Assembly (NCBI GenBank): GCA_014773175.1
Contig: VXCM01000921.1
Location: forward strand, 62,001 to 126,000
DNA from: Lucifuga dentata
Lineage: Eukaryota > Chordata > Actinopteri > Ophidiiformes > Bythitidae
DNA length: 64,000 bases
Direction: 5' to 3'
How positions within the stretch are numbered: position 1 is the first letter of the stretch; the number at the start of each line of letters is the position of its first letter. Under the pieces are notes generated by a model. The model searched no databases. It was not told the origin of the DNA and saw only the letters and a list, made by a program, of their open reading frames with translations. Both the position numbers and the translations under genes were made by a program. Shown piece by piece: positions 1 to 12,000 of the stretch.

Positions 1-3000
1 GACGCTACAAACTGCAACCTCAATAATGAGCACAGAGCTGAAGCAACATCTTTAACATAGTCTAAACTAGTATTTATTGGTGGACTATCAAATGTATTAC
101 ATTGCATTTCTGTTATTTGTGTAACCGCCGGACTGCCTTCATAGGATGACACTAAAATCAGTGTTGGGATTTACTGGAGTTTAAGTTTTCACAGTTTTGT
201 GGCAAACAGCCTGCAAAGTTTTGGCTTAAAAATGACAGTCAGCTGATAGACTCTCCCTGAGCCTTTCGGGGTTATTCATACCCATTAGAGGACACTAAAC
301 TGTTGCCATTCAATGTCACATGGCTGACTAAAACCACAGTGTCTGCATCTGTGGGTAAAACCTGCTTTAATCTAAAAGGGTTTTAAACACATCCCTGTAA
401 GTAGCATCTCCATAATCTGTCTCTAAGGCCGGATAATATTCAGCTAAAATGTTTACCTTCATCCGTCAGCTCCTCTTTGGCCAACATGTCACTGTGATAA
501 GGGGAGATAAGAACACGTTTAATTTTAACATCCTGCATTGATTTTCTTTGTTCTCAGTGGAGACAGATGGTCTATTTAGACAGAGACAGAAATTACACAT
601 CTGTGGTACACAAGACAGATAGTTCTTTTAACTAAACTATGGTCAGATGTCAAATAACATTTAGCTGCGTGAATGGTGTGACAGTTGAATTTGACAGGGT
701 TCTGAAAAGTAGAACGTGCCAGTTCTATTGGGGTTTTGGCCTTCTGCTAGCACACAGGAATCAGTCTGGGGAGGCATAATGAGCCTTCTGGACAATTTCT
801 TCAAGGCAGCCGGTAAGAACTGTGGTGAGAGCATTAATCACAGGCGGCCGGGACAAGAGGAGTGAAGAGGGGCTGGCTCAGCGTATGACTATGTGACAGT
901 TTCCTGTACTGTGAAATTTGAGAAGCCACAGCTATGAGACCAGTCAAAACTAGAACCACCCACTTTGTCTGGGTGCAGTCTCCTCACTCCTACTGATAAA
1001 CCCTGCCAAATTATCTAAGGAAAAGAAAGCAAGGGCATGTGACAAAGTAGGAGGGGACAGAGAGAGGCTGTGGGGTAATAAAAAGTGATTTGGCTGCAGA
1101 ACCTCCCAGTCGGCTGCAGACAGGTGGAGCCTACAATTGGCTCTTTGTTGTCGTCAGAGGAATGAACATGTGCGTCTGTCTTTGCCTGCCTCTTCCTGGA
1201 TAAGTCTCCACACACACATGCACGCGCACACACGCGCTGACGCCAAGCTCGTGTCTGCTTTCTTTTTTTTTTTTTTNTTTTTTTTTTTTTTTGATGGAAA
1301 AGCTATAAAACATACCATCGCCTTGGGATTGTTGATGGTGACATTTCAATTAGTTTCCAGTAAAATGCAAATCTCATGTCAGGTGACTACAATTACATCC
1401 CCCTGCTGATGTCAATTATGACATCAAGAACTCAGAAAGTTTTTTTATTAGTTTAAAAAAATAATTACGCAACGTAAAATAACATAATCGTGTAGTTAGT
1501 CGGTGGCTCAAAGACATGATAAAAATGATGTAACTGTAGTTCAAAATTTTAAATGATTACTAATAAATGAAATATGCAGATGCTCATGAAAATCAGAGTA
1601 TGGGTTAATCTTTAAATTCTAAGTCATGACCTTTTCTTAGCTAGTACTGAGAGTCTGATCATGTGGATAACTGCATTCTTTATATAGTCAGTACTGAAGT
1701 TAGTAAAATATTTCTAATATTTCTATTTATCTTTGGCATGCTCAAATTCAGCTAAAGATGCCAATGCATGTTACATGTATTTCTTATTTCCCTATGGAAT
1801 TCACTCAGTAAGTCAAACAGAATAAAATAACTGTTAGGAAACCAAACAGGCCATTAAAGAGATGATTACAGGTTAGCTGTTTGAGTTCTGTGGCTGCGGA
1901 AACTAAACTGCATCTCAAACATACAAGAGAAAGAGGAAAAATTGACATTTTTTTTACAGTATGTAATTAAAAGATAGATGGTAGATGATGAGAGGTTATA
2001 GCATGTAAGACACACTATGTAGATAGTTCAAAGCTCTGGCAAACGTGCACACACACAAAAACTAATGCACAATGGGAGGGGAAGTGCCATGGGACGGGGA
2101 ACGTTATGCAACGAGGGCTGAAGTTTTTATTCCTGTCATGTTCTTCTCTATTCACGTCCCTGATGTACGCTCTGTCATCGACAACAAAGACAGCCTGATG
2201 TCAAATACCACCGGCTTTAAGCTCTTGTCATTCCACCCCTCCTCTCCCCATCCCCCACCCCCTGCCGATCATGTTTCTCTTGTTAATGCCGTTTCCTTGC
2301 AATAATATCTACTAAGAAAGCGCCACAATGGCCCAGTGAAACAGTGCATTTGGGGCATGTGGCCTGATTGTGCCATGCGTGTACAGAGAGGTTACAGAGA
2401 TGGCACCCATGCCACTTGGAATGTTTGGCTCACATGTGGCAAAGTGGTAAGATTATGTAAGTCTTTATGTAATCTGTACCAGTGAATGACAACCCTGATC
2501 TGTTGCATCAGTGTCTGATGTTCAACTCTGTGCTGTTGTTCTGAGTAGGTTGCTGAATGCTCCTGATATGAGGGCGTACAACATGCAGCAAACGCTGCAG
2601 CAACTTGCATTCATTTTTAAAAGCGATGTTTGGTAAAGTTACACATGAAAAAAAAAAGATTTTAAGTGTATTCTTGAACATCCTGCAATTTGCTGACTCA
2701 GACATCAGATTTATTTTTTTTTAAAAAAGCTCCATTTTTAGAGGATGGAAACGCATATTCCCAGTGGGACAGTGTGTAAAGAAAAGCTGTCTGGTCTGCG
2801 CATTAAAGTGCTGTATTGTGAGAGAGATCAGGTTGCTGCCTCTCAGTGGTGCAGCTTACATCTCATTCACATGAGGCTCAGGTCAGGTCCTGATCTGTAC
2901 GCCATCCTCTGTTATCTGATTCTGCTCTAAACCCTGAATTGTATTCATCTTAAAATCAGCAGACAAGCCACGCAGCAGCATTTATTTAAGATAATTCCTT

Positions 3001-3125
3001 CTCTAAACAAAGTAATCCCTCGTTACTCAGGACTTCTATATCCTGAGGTGTGATGAGTAAACATGATGTAGAACAGGGTCCATCACATGATGTTTAAACC
3101 AGACTGGCTTCTATCTCTGCTACAG
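1..3125 (+). other. fbxl22 intron (no gene seen)
   Basis: This is inferred to be the intron upstream of the last fbxl22 coding exon, because that exon opens at a clean acceptor (CTACAG, ending at 3125) in the middle of the LRR region. I found no F-box exon in it on the + strand, so the exon with the start codon should lie left of the window. It contains a poly-T run with an N at 1277, AT-rich sequence, and a polyA/polyT stretch near 2710. No other gene is supported. Confidence 0.6.
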
Positions 3126-3474
3126 GTGTCCTAACCTGCTGTCACTAACTCTCTCCGGCTGTGGACACATCAGTGACCAGGATGTGACCTCAGTGCTGCA
3201 AAGCTGCAGGAAGCTGCGCTGCCTCCACTTGGAGAACTGTGTCCCTATCACTGACTGCGTCCTGGAAGCCATGGTGACCCACAGAATCAGTCTGATGGAG
3301 GTGAAGGTGGATTTCTGCAGAAACATCACCCAGGCTGGGCTGCAGGCTGTCAGAGAGAGGAGGCCAGGCCTTCAGCTGAGTGCAGAGAGGAGCGCCGCCA
3401 TGATCCCTGACAGCAAGCCTGAAGAGAAGCTGCTGCTCAGCAGGACGCTGCACGAAGTCCTGCACTTCTCCTGA
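3126..3474 (+). CDS. fbxl22: F-box and leucine-rich repeat protein 22, last exon (partial)
   Basis: Substrate-recognition subunit of an SCF (Skp1-Cul1-F-box) ubiquitin ligase. In mammals FBXL22 is muscle-enriched and promotes turnover of sarcomeric proteins such as alpha-actinin-2 and filamin C. The exon starts at 3126 after the acceptor CTACAG. Its first base completes an Arg codon from the missing upstream exon, and 115 further residues and TGA (3472-3474) follow. Visible LRR units begin CPNLLSLTLSGCGHIS, CRKLRCLHLENC and SLMEVKVDFCRNIT. The C-terminal piece LSAERSAAMIPD is a near match to the end of FBXL22 and is what makes the assignment specific. The F-box itself is off the left edge, so this is the C-terminal half of a protein of about 230 aa. 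It is intact, with no frameshift. Confidence 0.9.
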
Positions 3475-3654
3475 CCCAAATATAATCAGAAAGCTTACCC
3501 ATGGACCACAAGGAAGAGAACCACTGGGTACAGTTCTGTAATTTGGGCCAATCATTGACCTGTGTACTGTGGTGTGATGATGTGGTGTTTAAAAATTTAT
3601 ATATATATATATATATGTGAAATGTTTTTTATACACTTTTTGATACCTTTTTAC

Positions 3655-3660
3655 ATTAAA
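3655..3660 (+). terminator. fbxl22 polyadenylation signal candidate (ATTAAA)
   Basis: ATTAAA lies 181 bases after the fbxl22 stop codon, following a (TA)n tract at 3599-3616. A canonical AATAAA is also present at 3924-3929, beyond the duplicated segment, and could be the one used. Confidence 0.45.
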
Positions 3661-3663
3661 GAC

Positions 3664-3892
3664 ACATTGCCAGTTTTCTATGCAAAACAACATATGCTGC
3701 TTCATCTGTTTTGTTCCATGTTATGCTAATCAGAGAGAATTCTACACACACAGAAAAGTCTTATCAACACATCTTATNACATTGCCAGTTTTCTATGCAA
3801 AACAACATATGCTGCTTCATCTGTTTTGTTCCATGTTATGCTAATCAGAGAGAATTCTACACACACAGAAAAGTCTTATCAACACATCTTAT
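3664..3892. repeat. 114-bp perfect direct duplication around a single N (assembly join)
   Basis: Bases 3664-3777 and 3779-3892 read identically and are separated only by the N at 3778. A perfect repeat broken exactly at an N is best explained by two overlapping contig ends that were placed next to each other without being collapsed. The fbxl22 3' UTR is therefore probably about 115 bases longer here than in the real genome. Confidence 0.85.
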
Positions 3893-5328
3893 CAGTTTAA
3901 TGAAGACATAAGTACCACGTTCTAATAAAATCCAATTTATAAAGAGTAAAGTTGTAACTAATACTTTATTAAAACTAATAAATTTTTTTAAAATTTAATT
4001 CCTCAAACAAGAATAATAACATATCAACATGAACAATTTTTGGGTTGCCAGGTTATGAAAGGTTGCCAGGTTGCTGGTGTAATACTCATCTTCAGCATAT
4101 TTTTCAGGTTTTATGTGTCTTATTTTATAATGAGACATCGGGTCTGCAGGGATACATAATAATAATAGATTTAAGTTACCTACACTCATTATTGAAACTG
4201 TTGGATACGATTCCATTGTTAACTTTTTGTTTTTTTCCAAGATTAAAATAATAACCACATATGCCACCCTGTCAGGCACTACACACACCCACACAGTGTT
4301 ACTGCCCAAACTAGACAAGCAGTGGGGGTTAAACTGTGTTTTATCGATGACATGGTAAGACATGTCAGATCTGGAAAGAGCTCTGAGGGCAAAGTGACCC
4401 TGTGTCTGAAAATGTTATGTAAGACAGAAAATATGTTGATTTGGCAACTGTGTTTTTGTCTGTAAATGCCACGTGACAAATTTATTGTAGGCTGCTGTTT
4501 GGGCCGTTTATGTCCTGTGATTACTTCTCTGAAACATGGCCATTGATTCTAAGGTCATCTTCATGAAGTAGGGACTTTTTTTTTTTTTTTTTTTTTNTTT
4601 TTTTTTTTTTTTTTTTGCTTTTGCTTTTTAAGCCTATTGGCTGTCAGTCTCTTCATTAGTCAAGCATGAAATGTGTTCAAGTGTAAGTTTGTCTTTCTAC
4701 ATATTTACATATTGAGTTTATCTCAAAATACAAATTTAAAATTAGACAGTCTTACAATATACAGTATATCAGTTTTTCTCTTCTTCACAGCTCAATAGAC
4801 GGATGGTATCTTTACATATATAATACAGTGGATATACTGAGGAGTTGGTAAGGACGGTGTTGCCTGGATAAATATAACAGTGACACCAAGACCAAGGCTC
4901 AAAGTTTAGAGGCCACTCAACAAATCGCATGCAATCTGCAATCAAGAATTAGAACTTAATAGTAAAACGCTTGCCTAAAGTTAGCATAAGGGGTTATCAG
5001 ATCCAGGTGGGAATATTCCTGAGTCACATCCGGCCCTGCAGAGCTCCAATACAATGAGAGGAATGAGCAGCCGACATGTAGCAGCATGAATGTATCAAAG
5101 CTGCACTCCGCCTCTTTCCTCAAGGGACAGATTTTCTTTAATGGCTGCATGTATGGCTGATTTCAAAAAGAAGTCACGCTTGAAAGACCCGTAGAACAGA
5201 TGTTTGTCCTGAAACGCACTGAGTTTCTGTGTGCCAGCTTTTGAAGCTGCAAACCTTGTTACTGTTGCTGCTGTGGAACAGCTCGATTTATCACACGAAT
5301 TGTAATAGTGGAAAATACTCATGTGTAT

Positions 5329-5352
5329 GTGTGTGTGTGTGTGTGTGTGTGT
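5329..5352. repeat. (GT)12 microsatellite
   Basis: Uninterrupted GT dinucleotide run. A second GT run lies at 5531-5552. Confidence 0.9.
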
Positions 5353-5826
5353 AGAGCTGTAAATACACATTAAAAAGAAATCCAAAGTATCCAGTATTGA
5401 GATTGTGTCCATTTAATAATAAATTATGAATGTCCTTGAGTGGATTTTTGTTTTAGTAAAGATATTTTATTATGACTTCTTTGGGTTTTTATTTCAGATT
5501 CCTCACTGTATCATGATATGCTGAAACCCGGTGTGTGTGTGTGTGTGTGTGTCTCAATGAAAAAGTGTGAAGGGGATAAAACTGGCCTTTCCCAGGGGTG
5601 GGAGAGACTAGCTTTGTGTGGTGTGTGTGTGTGGGTGAGGGGGGTGTTAATACTTCAAACAGACCACACTTAGTAATTATATCATTCCTTTTTGAGAACC
5701 GTCTGTTAGAAAATCCATGTTCAAAAGCGCCTCAGTGGAATTTTCTGCTATATTACTGGTTGGCGCTCTGATGAAGATTAGACATTCCCTCTTCACAACC
5801 TACTTCAGAAGATCAGACATGTTTGG

Positions 5827-5857
<31 letters not shown>

Positions 5858-7377
5858 NAAAAAAAACAGCAGCTTTGTTTGCTTAGATCCACCTGAGGAT
5901 TGTCTGGGCTGGAACAGCAGAGGACGTCACACTGGCAACTTTTCCATTTCTATTTCTATCCCCATTATGTAACTTTTCCACTGGGGACACGTGATTGTTT
6001 AGATTTTGCATCTGGTTGATTGCTGATATATTTTCCATGAAGCTTTTGAAAAATAACTCACCTATCGGGTTTAAGGCTCTTAAAGGGGTATGTCATGTGG
6101 GACAAAGTTTGTAATAAAACGACAAAGGTATAGATTCTGTTTTTTTTTCCTTACCAAATAGTTTCAGGAACAGAATACTGCTCATCTACAACAAGAGTTC
6201 AACTTCTTCTCCTGACAGAAAATAAGATAAAAGGCTATTTTGAAAGGAACTGATTAAATTTGCTACCTCTGCTCTATTAGAATAACAAATTTCATTACAT
6301 TTTTTTTTTTTCAAAGCATGCTGAGGCAAATGGCTGCAGTCTAATCATTTTAATTAGCTGCTCTGCTCTTAGCATCAAGTAAAATTGATAATGGGAGAAA
6401 ATGCATTCGTGATGCAAGATTTTATGCAGTTTAGTAAGGATGATGCATGTTCAAAAGTACTCTAAGTATAATAATTTACATGATACTGATAATTTGTATT
6501 TTATAAAGGCTAAACTAAACTAGATGCCTAACAACTGACAGTAACATATTAATAAATATAACAGTAAAAGACTACATTCTTGCTTGTTTTATATGAAGTT
6601 CGTCTTGATGTTGATGTTCATCTTGGCTGTTTATTTTGGTTTCTTGACTTTCATCATGTAACTTCTAAAGGAGCAGATTGGAATGTTAAACTGGTGGAAA
6701 TGATCATATATAATGAATGTGGTTTTCTGTGACTCATTGAAGGGTAAGTTTGCTGTTTTTTCTTCAACCTAGACCTTGTAAAATAGGGTATCCCAACCAT
6801 TTATAATCCTTCATATCACAAGCTCATCAACAGCTTTATTTCTGACTAACTAACCACTTTACCCACAGCTTCTTAGTTTAAACAAAACAAAACAAAACTA
6901 CAAGTTTGTTTTAAAAGCAGGATATTCACAGTACAGTCAGACACTCCTTAAACATGTCCTTCTGGAAAAAAAAACTCCCACAAACCAGTTTTATTCATTT
7001 CATTTTGCACAATGTCCATACTACAGCCGAAACCAAAAGAATCAAACAAACCTATAGAAGGTATGGTTTCATGATTAGTAGAACATGAAAGCAGATCAGC
7101 TGGTTTTTGGAGTCCAAAATCAACCTTTTTTGGACTAAGTACCCCTGAGCAAACAATGCATCTCACCTCACCAACAAGCCACAACTAATTTCAACAAAAA
7201 AAAAAAAAAAATGNAAAAAAAAAAAAAAAATGTAATTCCAAATTAAAGGGGCTAATAATAAATTAAACTATTTCTGTATTAGCTCTTTGTATTCCTGAAT
7301 AATTTGACACAACAACAGAATTGCCATAAATTTCAATTGTTTTGATTCTCTCACAAATTTCTAGAGTAATCTCACCT

Positions 7378-7426
7378 GGTGTACCACTAAGTGGCGTTTC
7401 AAGTACCACAGTTTGAGAACCACAGG
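7378..7426. repeat. Dispersed repeat fragment ending ...TTTGAGAACCAC
   Basis: This stretch has the layout GTACCACTAAGTGG ... AAGTACCACAGTTTGAGAACCAC. A similar layout recurs at 51551-51593, where the order is GTACCACTAGTGGTAC, a short gap, then CTTGAGAACCAC. Read on the other strand it starts GTGGTTCTCAAACT, which resembles ends of hAT-type non-autonomous elements. That family name is an inference; only the similarity between the two copies is seen directly. Confidence 0.45.
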
Positions 7427-8258
7427 CCTAAATGACTGTCCCATTGGGCTGTCTTTAAACCCAGTAAGATGATGCAGCTTCACAACAAAAACAGCAATGT
7501 GGTCATGTTACATGTGTATAAACGATAGTAAATGATAGTTATAATGAATGTCCACAGTTCCAAGTGCTGTGAAAAGGTTTTGGACAAAAATGTACACAGT
7601 CTTTATTCTGCTGTGAGCAGAGTCAATATTCTTTTAAAAAAAAAAAAAAAAAAAATGGCAGCAGTGTATTATTTCAAGGATTCAGGCTACTAGAAGGTCA
7701 TTGTAGAGTTCTGAGCGCGGGCCTTTCCCCCTGTGTGTAATATGAGATGATAAAGGCAGGATGCTGGCGGTAATGGAGGGTGGAAGGACTGTAGCAATGG
7801 GGGTGGGGTGGGGTGTAGCTATGTGAGCCCTGAAACCTGAAATCAGCAGCTTCAGAAATCAGCAGTTTCCTGACAGCCTTATAAGGGCAGAGATGGGAGG
7901 CATTTCCAGTATACACCCAGCAATTACTCACTCATGAGAGGGGGGGACTTCAGAGGAAGGAAAGAGAAATGGANGGTTTCTTTTTGAGTTTTTGACTAGT
8001 TTGTGAGTCTGTAGTGAGTTCTTGTGCACATGGGCAGCAGGTTCTGAGACAGGGAGGGGCACTGCTAATCTCCCAGCTTATTCACAACTGAGAACATCTG
8101 AGCCCTAGTGTGACACCAAACTGCACCAACACCAGTAACTGTGCTGCTTTTCACACGTCAAAGATTGATGTCTTGTGTCTTACAGTCTGACGCAGCTGTA
8201 ACATAAAACCCCTTTACCAATTACTCACTAGATGCTTAATGCAGTCTAGACTGGCAGC

Positions 8259-8274
8259 ATGTTTCACCTTCCTT

Positions 8275-8312
<38 letters not shown>

Positions 8313-8329
8313 NATGTTTCACCTTCCTT

Positions 8330-8362
<33 letters not shown>
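8259..8362. repeat. Duplicated (TG)n segment around an N
   Basis: The unit ATGTTTCACCTTCCTTT followed by a long (TG)n run occurs at 8259-8312 and again at 8314-8362, split by N at 8313. As at 3778, this looks like an uncollapsed overlap at a microsatellite and not a biological tandem repeat. Confidence 0.8.
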
Positions 8363-8364
<2 letters not shown>

Positions 8365-8830
8365 ACAGGAAGATTCAAATTCTTCAGCCCTCTACAACAT
8401 AAATGTTTTACATGAACTTAAAGGAAATAAATCCCCAACACTACAACGACAGGTCATGCTAGGTTACACACATTTGGCAGTGATTTGATTGTGATCATGT
8501 TGTGATTCAGAGTGAGTCCTTTATTGAGTCATAAGGGTGCTACATTAAACTTTAAACTTCCTTGCCTTTAGTTTATAAAGTGTTTATGTTACTTTGTCTA
8601 TGTATTTGTAGGGTAGATGCAAACAGATTTATGCTTAATAGAAATGTTAATGTAGTGCATGTAACAATAACAAGGTGTCTTCAAATGTGAAAATAACATA
8701 AGATACTGTTTCTAAGTTTGTTTGTAGTCAGATAACATATTTTTAGTCCATTTTACCATTAAGTTAATACAACAAAGCAGAAGTATTGTTGCTATGGTTA
8801 CCTGCAATTTATTATCTTTGAACTAATTAA

Positions 8831-9070
8831 CTCCACCAAAGAGGAGTGTTTTCACTTATGTCTGGATTGTTGTTTGTTTGTTAGCAGGATTACTCAAAAA
8901 GTTATAAAGTAATTTTGACTAAACTTGGTGGAAGGGTGGAGAATTGTCTCCAGGGAAGAACCAATTAAATAGGCTGGTTCTAGGCTGGTTCTAGGCTGAT
9001 TCTAGTCTGGTTCTAGTCTGGTTCTAGGTTTGGCGGATGTATGCACTCCACTGAGTGGCTTTCTAGTTTA
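8831..9070. mobile_element. Decayed dispersed element with an 11-bp minisatellite
   Basis: The stretch contains phrases that I recognise from a very common fish dispersed repeat: TTGTTTGTTAGCAGGATTAC, ACTCAAAAAGTTAT, and an end reading GGCGGATGTATGCACTCCAC followed by TGAGTGG and TTCTAGTTTA. It has no coding capacity. At 8971-9025 an 11-bp unit (AGGCTGGTTCT and one-base variants) is repeated five times. The exact superfamily cannot be set by eye. Confidence 0.5.
8971..9025. repeat. 5 x 11-bp tandem repeat (AGGCTGGTTCT)
   Basis: Copies start at 8971, 8982, 8993, 9004 and 9015. The first two are identical, the third has one change (GATTCT), and the last two share a G-to-T change (AGTCTGG). The array sits inside the dispersed element at 8831-9070. 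Confidence 0.9.
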
Positions 9071-9074
9071 GGAC

Positions 9075-12000
9075 AGTCATTAAATTGTTGACCCTATGGC
9101 TCTTAAAAGGACTTCTCCCAGCCTATCAGAAATGAGGTTTTTCTGTTGCTTTGGTTTCATATGTGGATAACAGCCTGACTTTTACTGACGCTGCAGCACT
9201 GTCTGTTACATCTGTGTGCTTTAGTGCTTGTATGTAGCAGCTTACACCTGCCTGCTGGGTGTATGTGTGTGTGTGTGTGTGTGTGTGTCTCTGTCCTCAC
9301 GACTCGTCTACAGACGGAGGGAACATTTTAATAATGTAGCAGCTCTTTGAAGCCCCTCTTTTGTCTCTGTATACTTTATTCTCCACATTTCCTGCTGGAA
9401 TAACTCAAAGGCTCCTCGCCTGAGGCCTCAGTCCTTAGGTAGCTCTCTGGAGTCTTCCTGCAGCAAAGGCCATGGATGTAAATTATTTAGAGAGCTCACA
9501 GCTATGTGTATTACATTCAAAATTGAGAATAACATTAAATTAAAATCACTTGTTTAGAGCTATGCTACATCTTCACGTTCCTTGGTGTTGTTACACCTAA
9601 ATCTCAGGGCTAAGACTTCTCTATCCTGCACAGCCACGATACTGATATTGTGCAAGGTGCTGAAATTAGAAAGTTCTTGCAGCAGATGAGGAGGAGTAAG
9701 AGTAAGAGGGAAGATGAAAGCGGAAGGAATCTCAAGGACACAGCAGCTGTGGAGTGTAAAGGAGAGGAGATTTTTGTGTCCGTCACAACAACGCAGCCAA
9801 AAAAGAAGTACAGGAACAGCAACACAGAGAGGTTTGACTCCCCCTCCCACTTTCACACACTGTGAAAATGCAACAAAATTTTAACCCCGATTTTATATGC
9901 GTACTTTTTTTTTTTTTTTTTNTTTTTTTTTTTTTTTTGTATTGATTTCCAGTCTATGTCTCCTGTCCACACTTACAGGCTGCCTCTTCTCAGATTCCTG
10001 CACCACATATTCCTTTCGTGTGAGCACGGCTTCCTTTTCATCACCCATAAAGCATCGTGTAACGTGTCACTGACAGAAAAAGGAAGTCATGGTTTTGGGT
10101 AATCTGATCGCTACACTAATGGAATCTAGCAGATAAAAGGTTCCTTTCATGTTTCAATTCTGTCTTTCTTACTGTAGGTGTGGATCAGCTAGGTTGCAGA
10201 TCCACTACAGTTAAATGACATGATGCAAACTAAAAGCAGCTTCCTACTTTCACTGTTATTCTGTCATCTCAAACCAAGCTTCTCCATATTGTTACGTTAT
10301 TGACAGACAGAGAAAGCTCCAGAAATCAACCTATTTTTCATAACAACATGTATTTATGCACACATTTCTCTTTCTCCCTGGATACTTGAAGTACGATCTA
10401 ATAATCGCAAAAATTTGATTTCCCTGTGGTTCTTGGCTAACATGTTTTGGCCTGAGGCACAGACGAAATAGGAGGTAAGAGCACACAGAAGTGGGGCTAC
10501 TGCTCCCCTGTGGGCTGCAGGATGGGTCTATTTGTGGAGCTATTTCTGTTTCTGTCTGTCAGAGCATCCATGAAGGCTGAGCTTCAACCAGAGCGAGTAA
10601 CTGAAGCACCAAAGAGGAAAATGGCGTGGAGGTCGGATAGACAGCGATGCTGCTGCTTGGCCGTCGTTTTGATATTGTACACCATGTGCTGTTTGCTTGG
10701 TAATTAGGCAGGTACGGTGAGGTTCGCTCCGTGTCTCCTGTCAATCACAGCCTCTGCACAGAGGCTGCATAGTTGGACCAGTCTGCTTCCCCAAGTGATC
10801 GCACTCTGCAGGGGACGGAGGAGGACAGCCAGCCTCCTCTGATGTATAGAGGACAGAACAGCAGATGACATGTGCAAAAAGAAGTGGGAGGCTGATGGAA
10901 GCACGCTGGTTAGTCACAGCATGAGCACATAAGAGTGCTACTTATAATGATGGGCTTTCAACTTGAGCTCATAATGCATTTGCTCTATTGTCAAACTGTA
11001 TGGGAACGAAGACTGAATGTATAATAAACAGAGTGAGCCATATTGGGTTTTTGACCTTGTTGAACAGGGAAAATCAGCAAAACCAGGCTGACCTCCTTCT
11101 TGCATGTTCAAGAAGAGGTCAAAGCTGAACACCTGTGCTCAGTGATTTGTAGCAAAGGTAAATTACCCAAACCTGCATGAGTACAAGACAGACCACAGAT
11201 ACAATAATCCAGATATGTACACAATGACTGACTTAAGTATTAAAGGAATTCTTGTGAGGTAGACCTGTAGCTGTGATCTTGTCCTTCTTGTCCTCATAAA
11301 TCTTGGATTTATCAGACATGAAATATGTGCTTAGCCTGTTCTATCTGGCCATGATTCATGTCGAGACCCCTAAACCTGGATCTCCTCCAATCATGATGAA
11401 TCAGGTATTTCCTTTCTATTGGTCCATCTAGCTAGAGTTCTCAAATTATATCTCTGAACAGCCATCACTGTTTTTGTTACAACAGATCAGCCTGACATAT
11501 TTCATGACGAATCCTCCAACCTCTGACCTCATTCACATGACGATATATAGCTCACTGGTGGCATTTTAGCTTCCATGGTTTAGAAAATGAATTCCCTGAC
11601 AGGTCAGACTAGGCCTCATATTTCACCATGTGTCTCAATTCCACTCAAAAGGCGATGTCAAAGGTCAGGTCAGGTATGGCGACTTTATCTAGGAGCTGTC
11701 AGTATCTTCCAGCAGAAGCTCAATAGAATGAATGGGAACTTACTTTAGCCCCATTTCTGTATCCTATTGTGTTTCAAAAAAACTGTTCACCAATAGCAGG
11801 AATGAAAAGGAGGCCACACTAACAAAACCAAAAAAACAACTTTCCTGAATGTCTTATTTGACTGAAACTGTATAGAATGTTGAGTCAACATTCATGAATG
11901 AATTGGACTCCACTGGTATTTACTCTAAAATACAAAAGGTTTAAAGTGTTTTCAGGAAATGTCAATCTTCCCACAGGCAGCTGGGGCTTGAGTTTATGTT

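Larger units (their letters stand above)
3930..8230. other. Intergenic, no gene recognised
   Basis: AT-rich DNA 3' of fbxl22. I see poly-T/poly-A runs split by Ns (4597, 5858, 7214), (GT)n tracts at 5329-5352 and 5531-5552, and a small repeat fragment at 7378-7426. Open frames in this stretch are short, low-complexity or without family resemblance. Confidence 0.6.

Noticed and set aside
779..815. ATG frame MSLLDNFFKAAG followed by GTAAGA as a possible fbxl22 first exon
   Set aside because: It does not resemble an F-box N-terminus and its phase (one extra base) does not fit the fbxl22 exon at 3126, which needs two.
8276..8488. Open frame with a Cys-Val repeat (poly CV)
   Set aside because: Translation of a (TG)n microsatellite.
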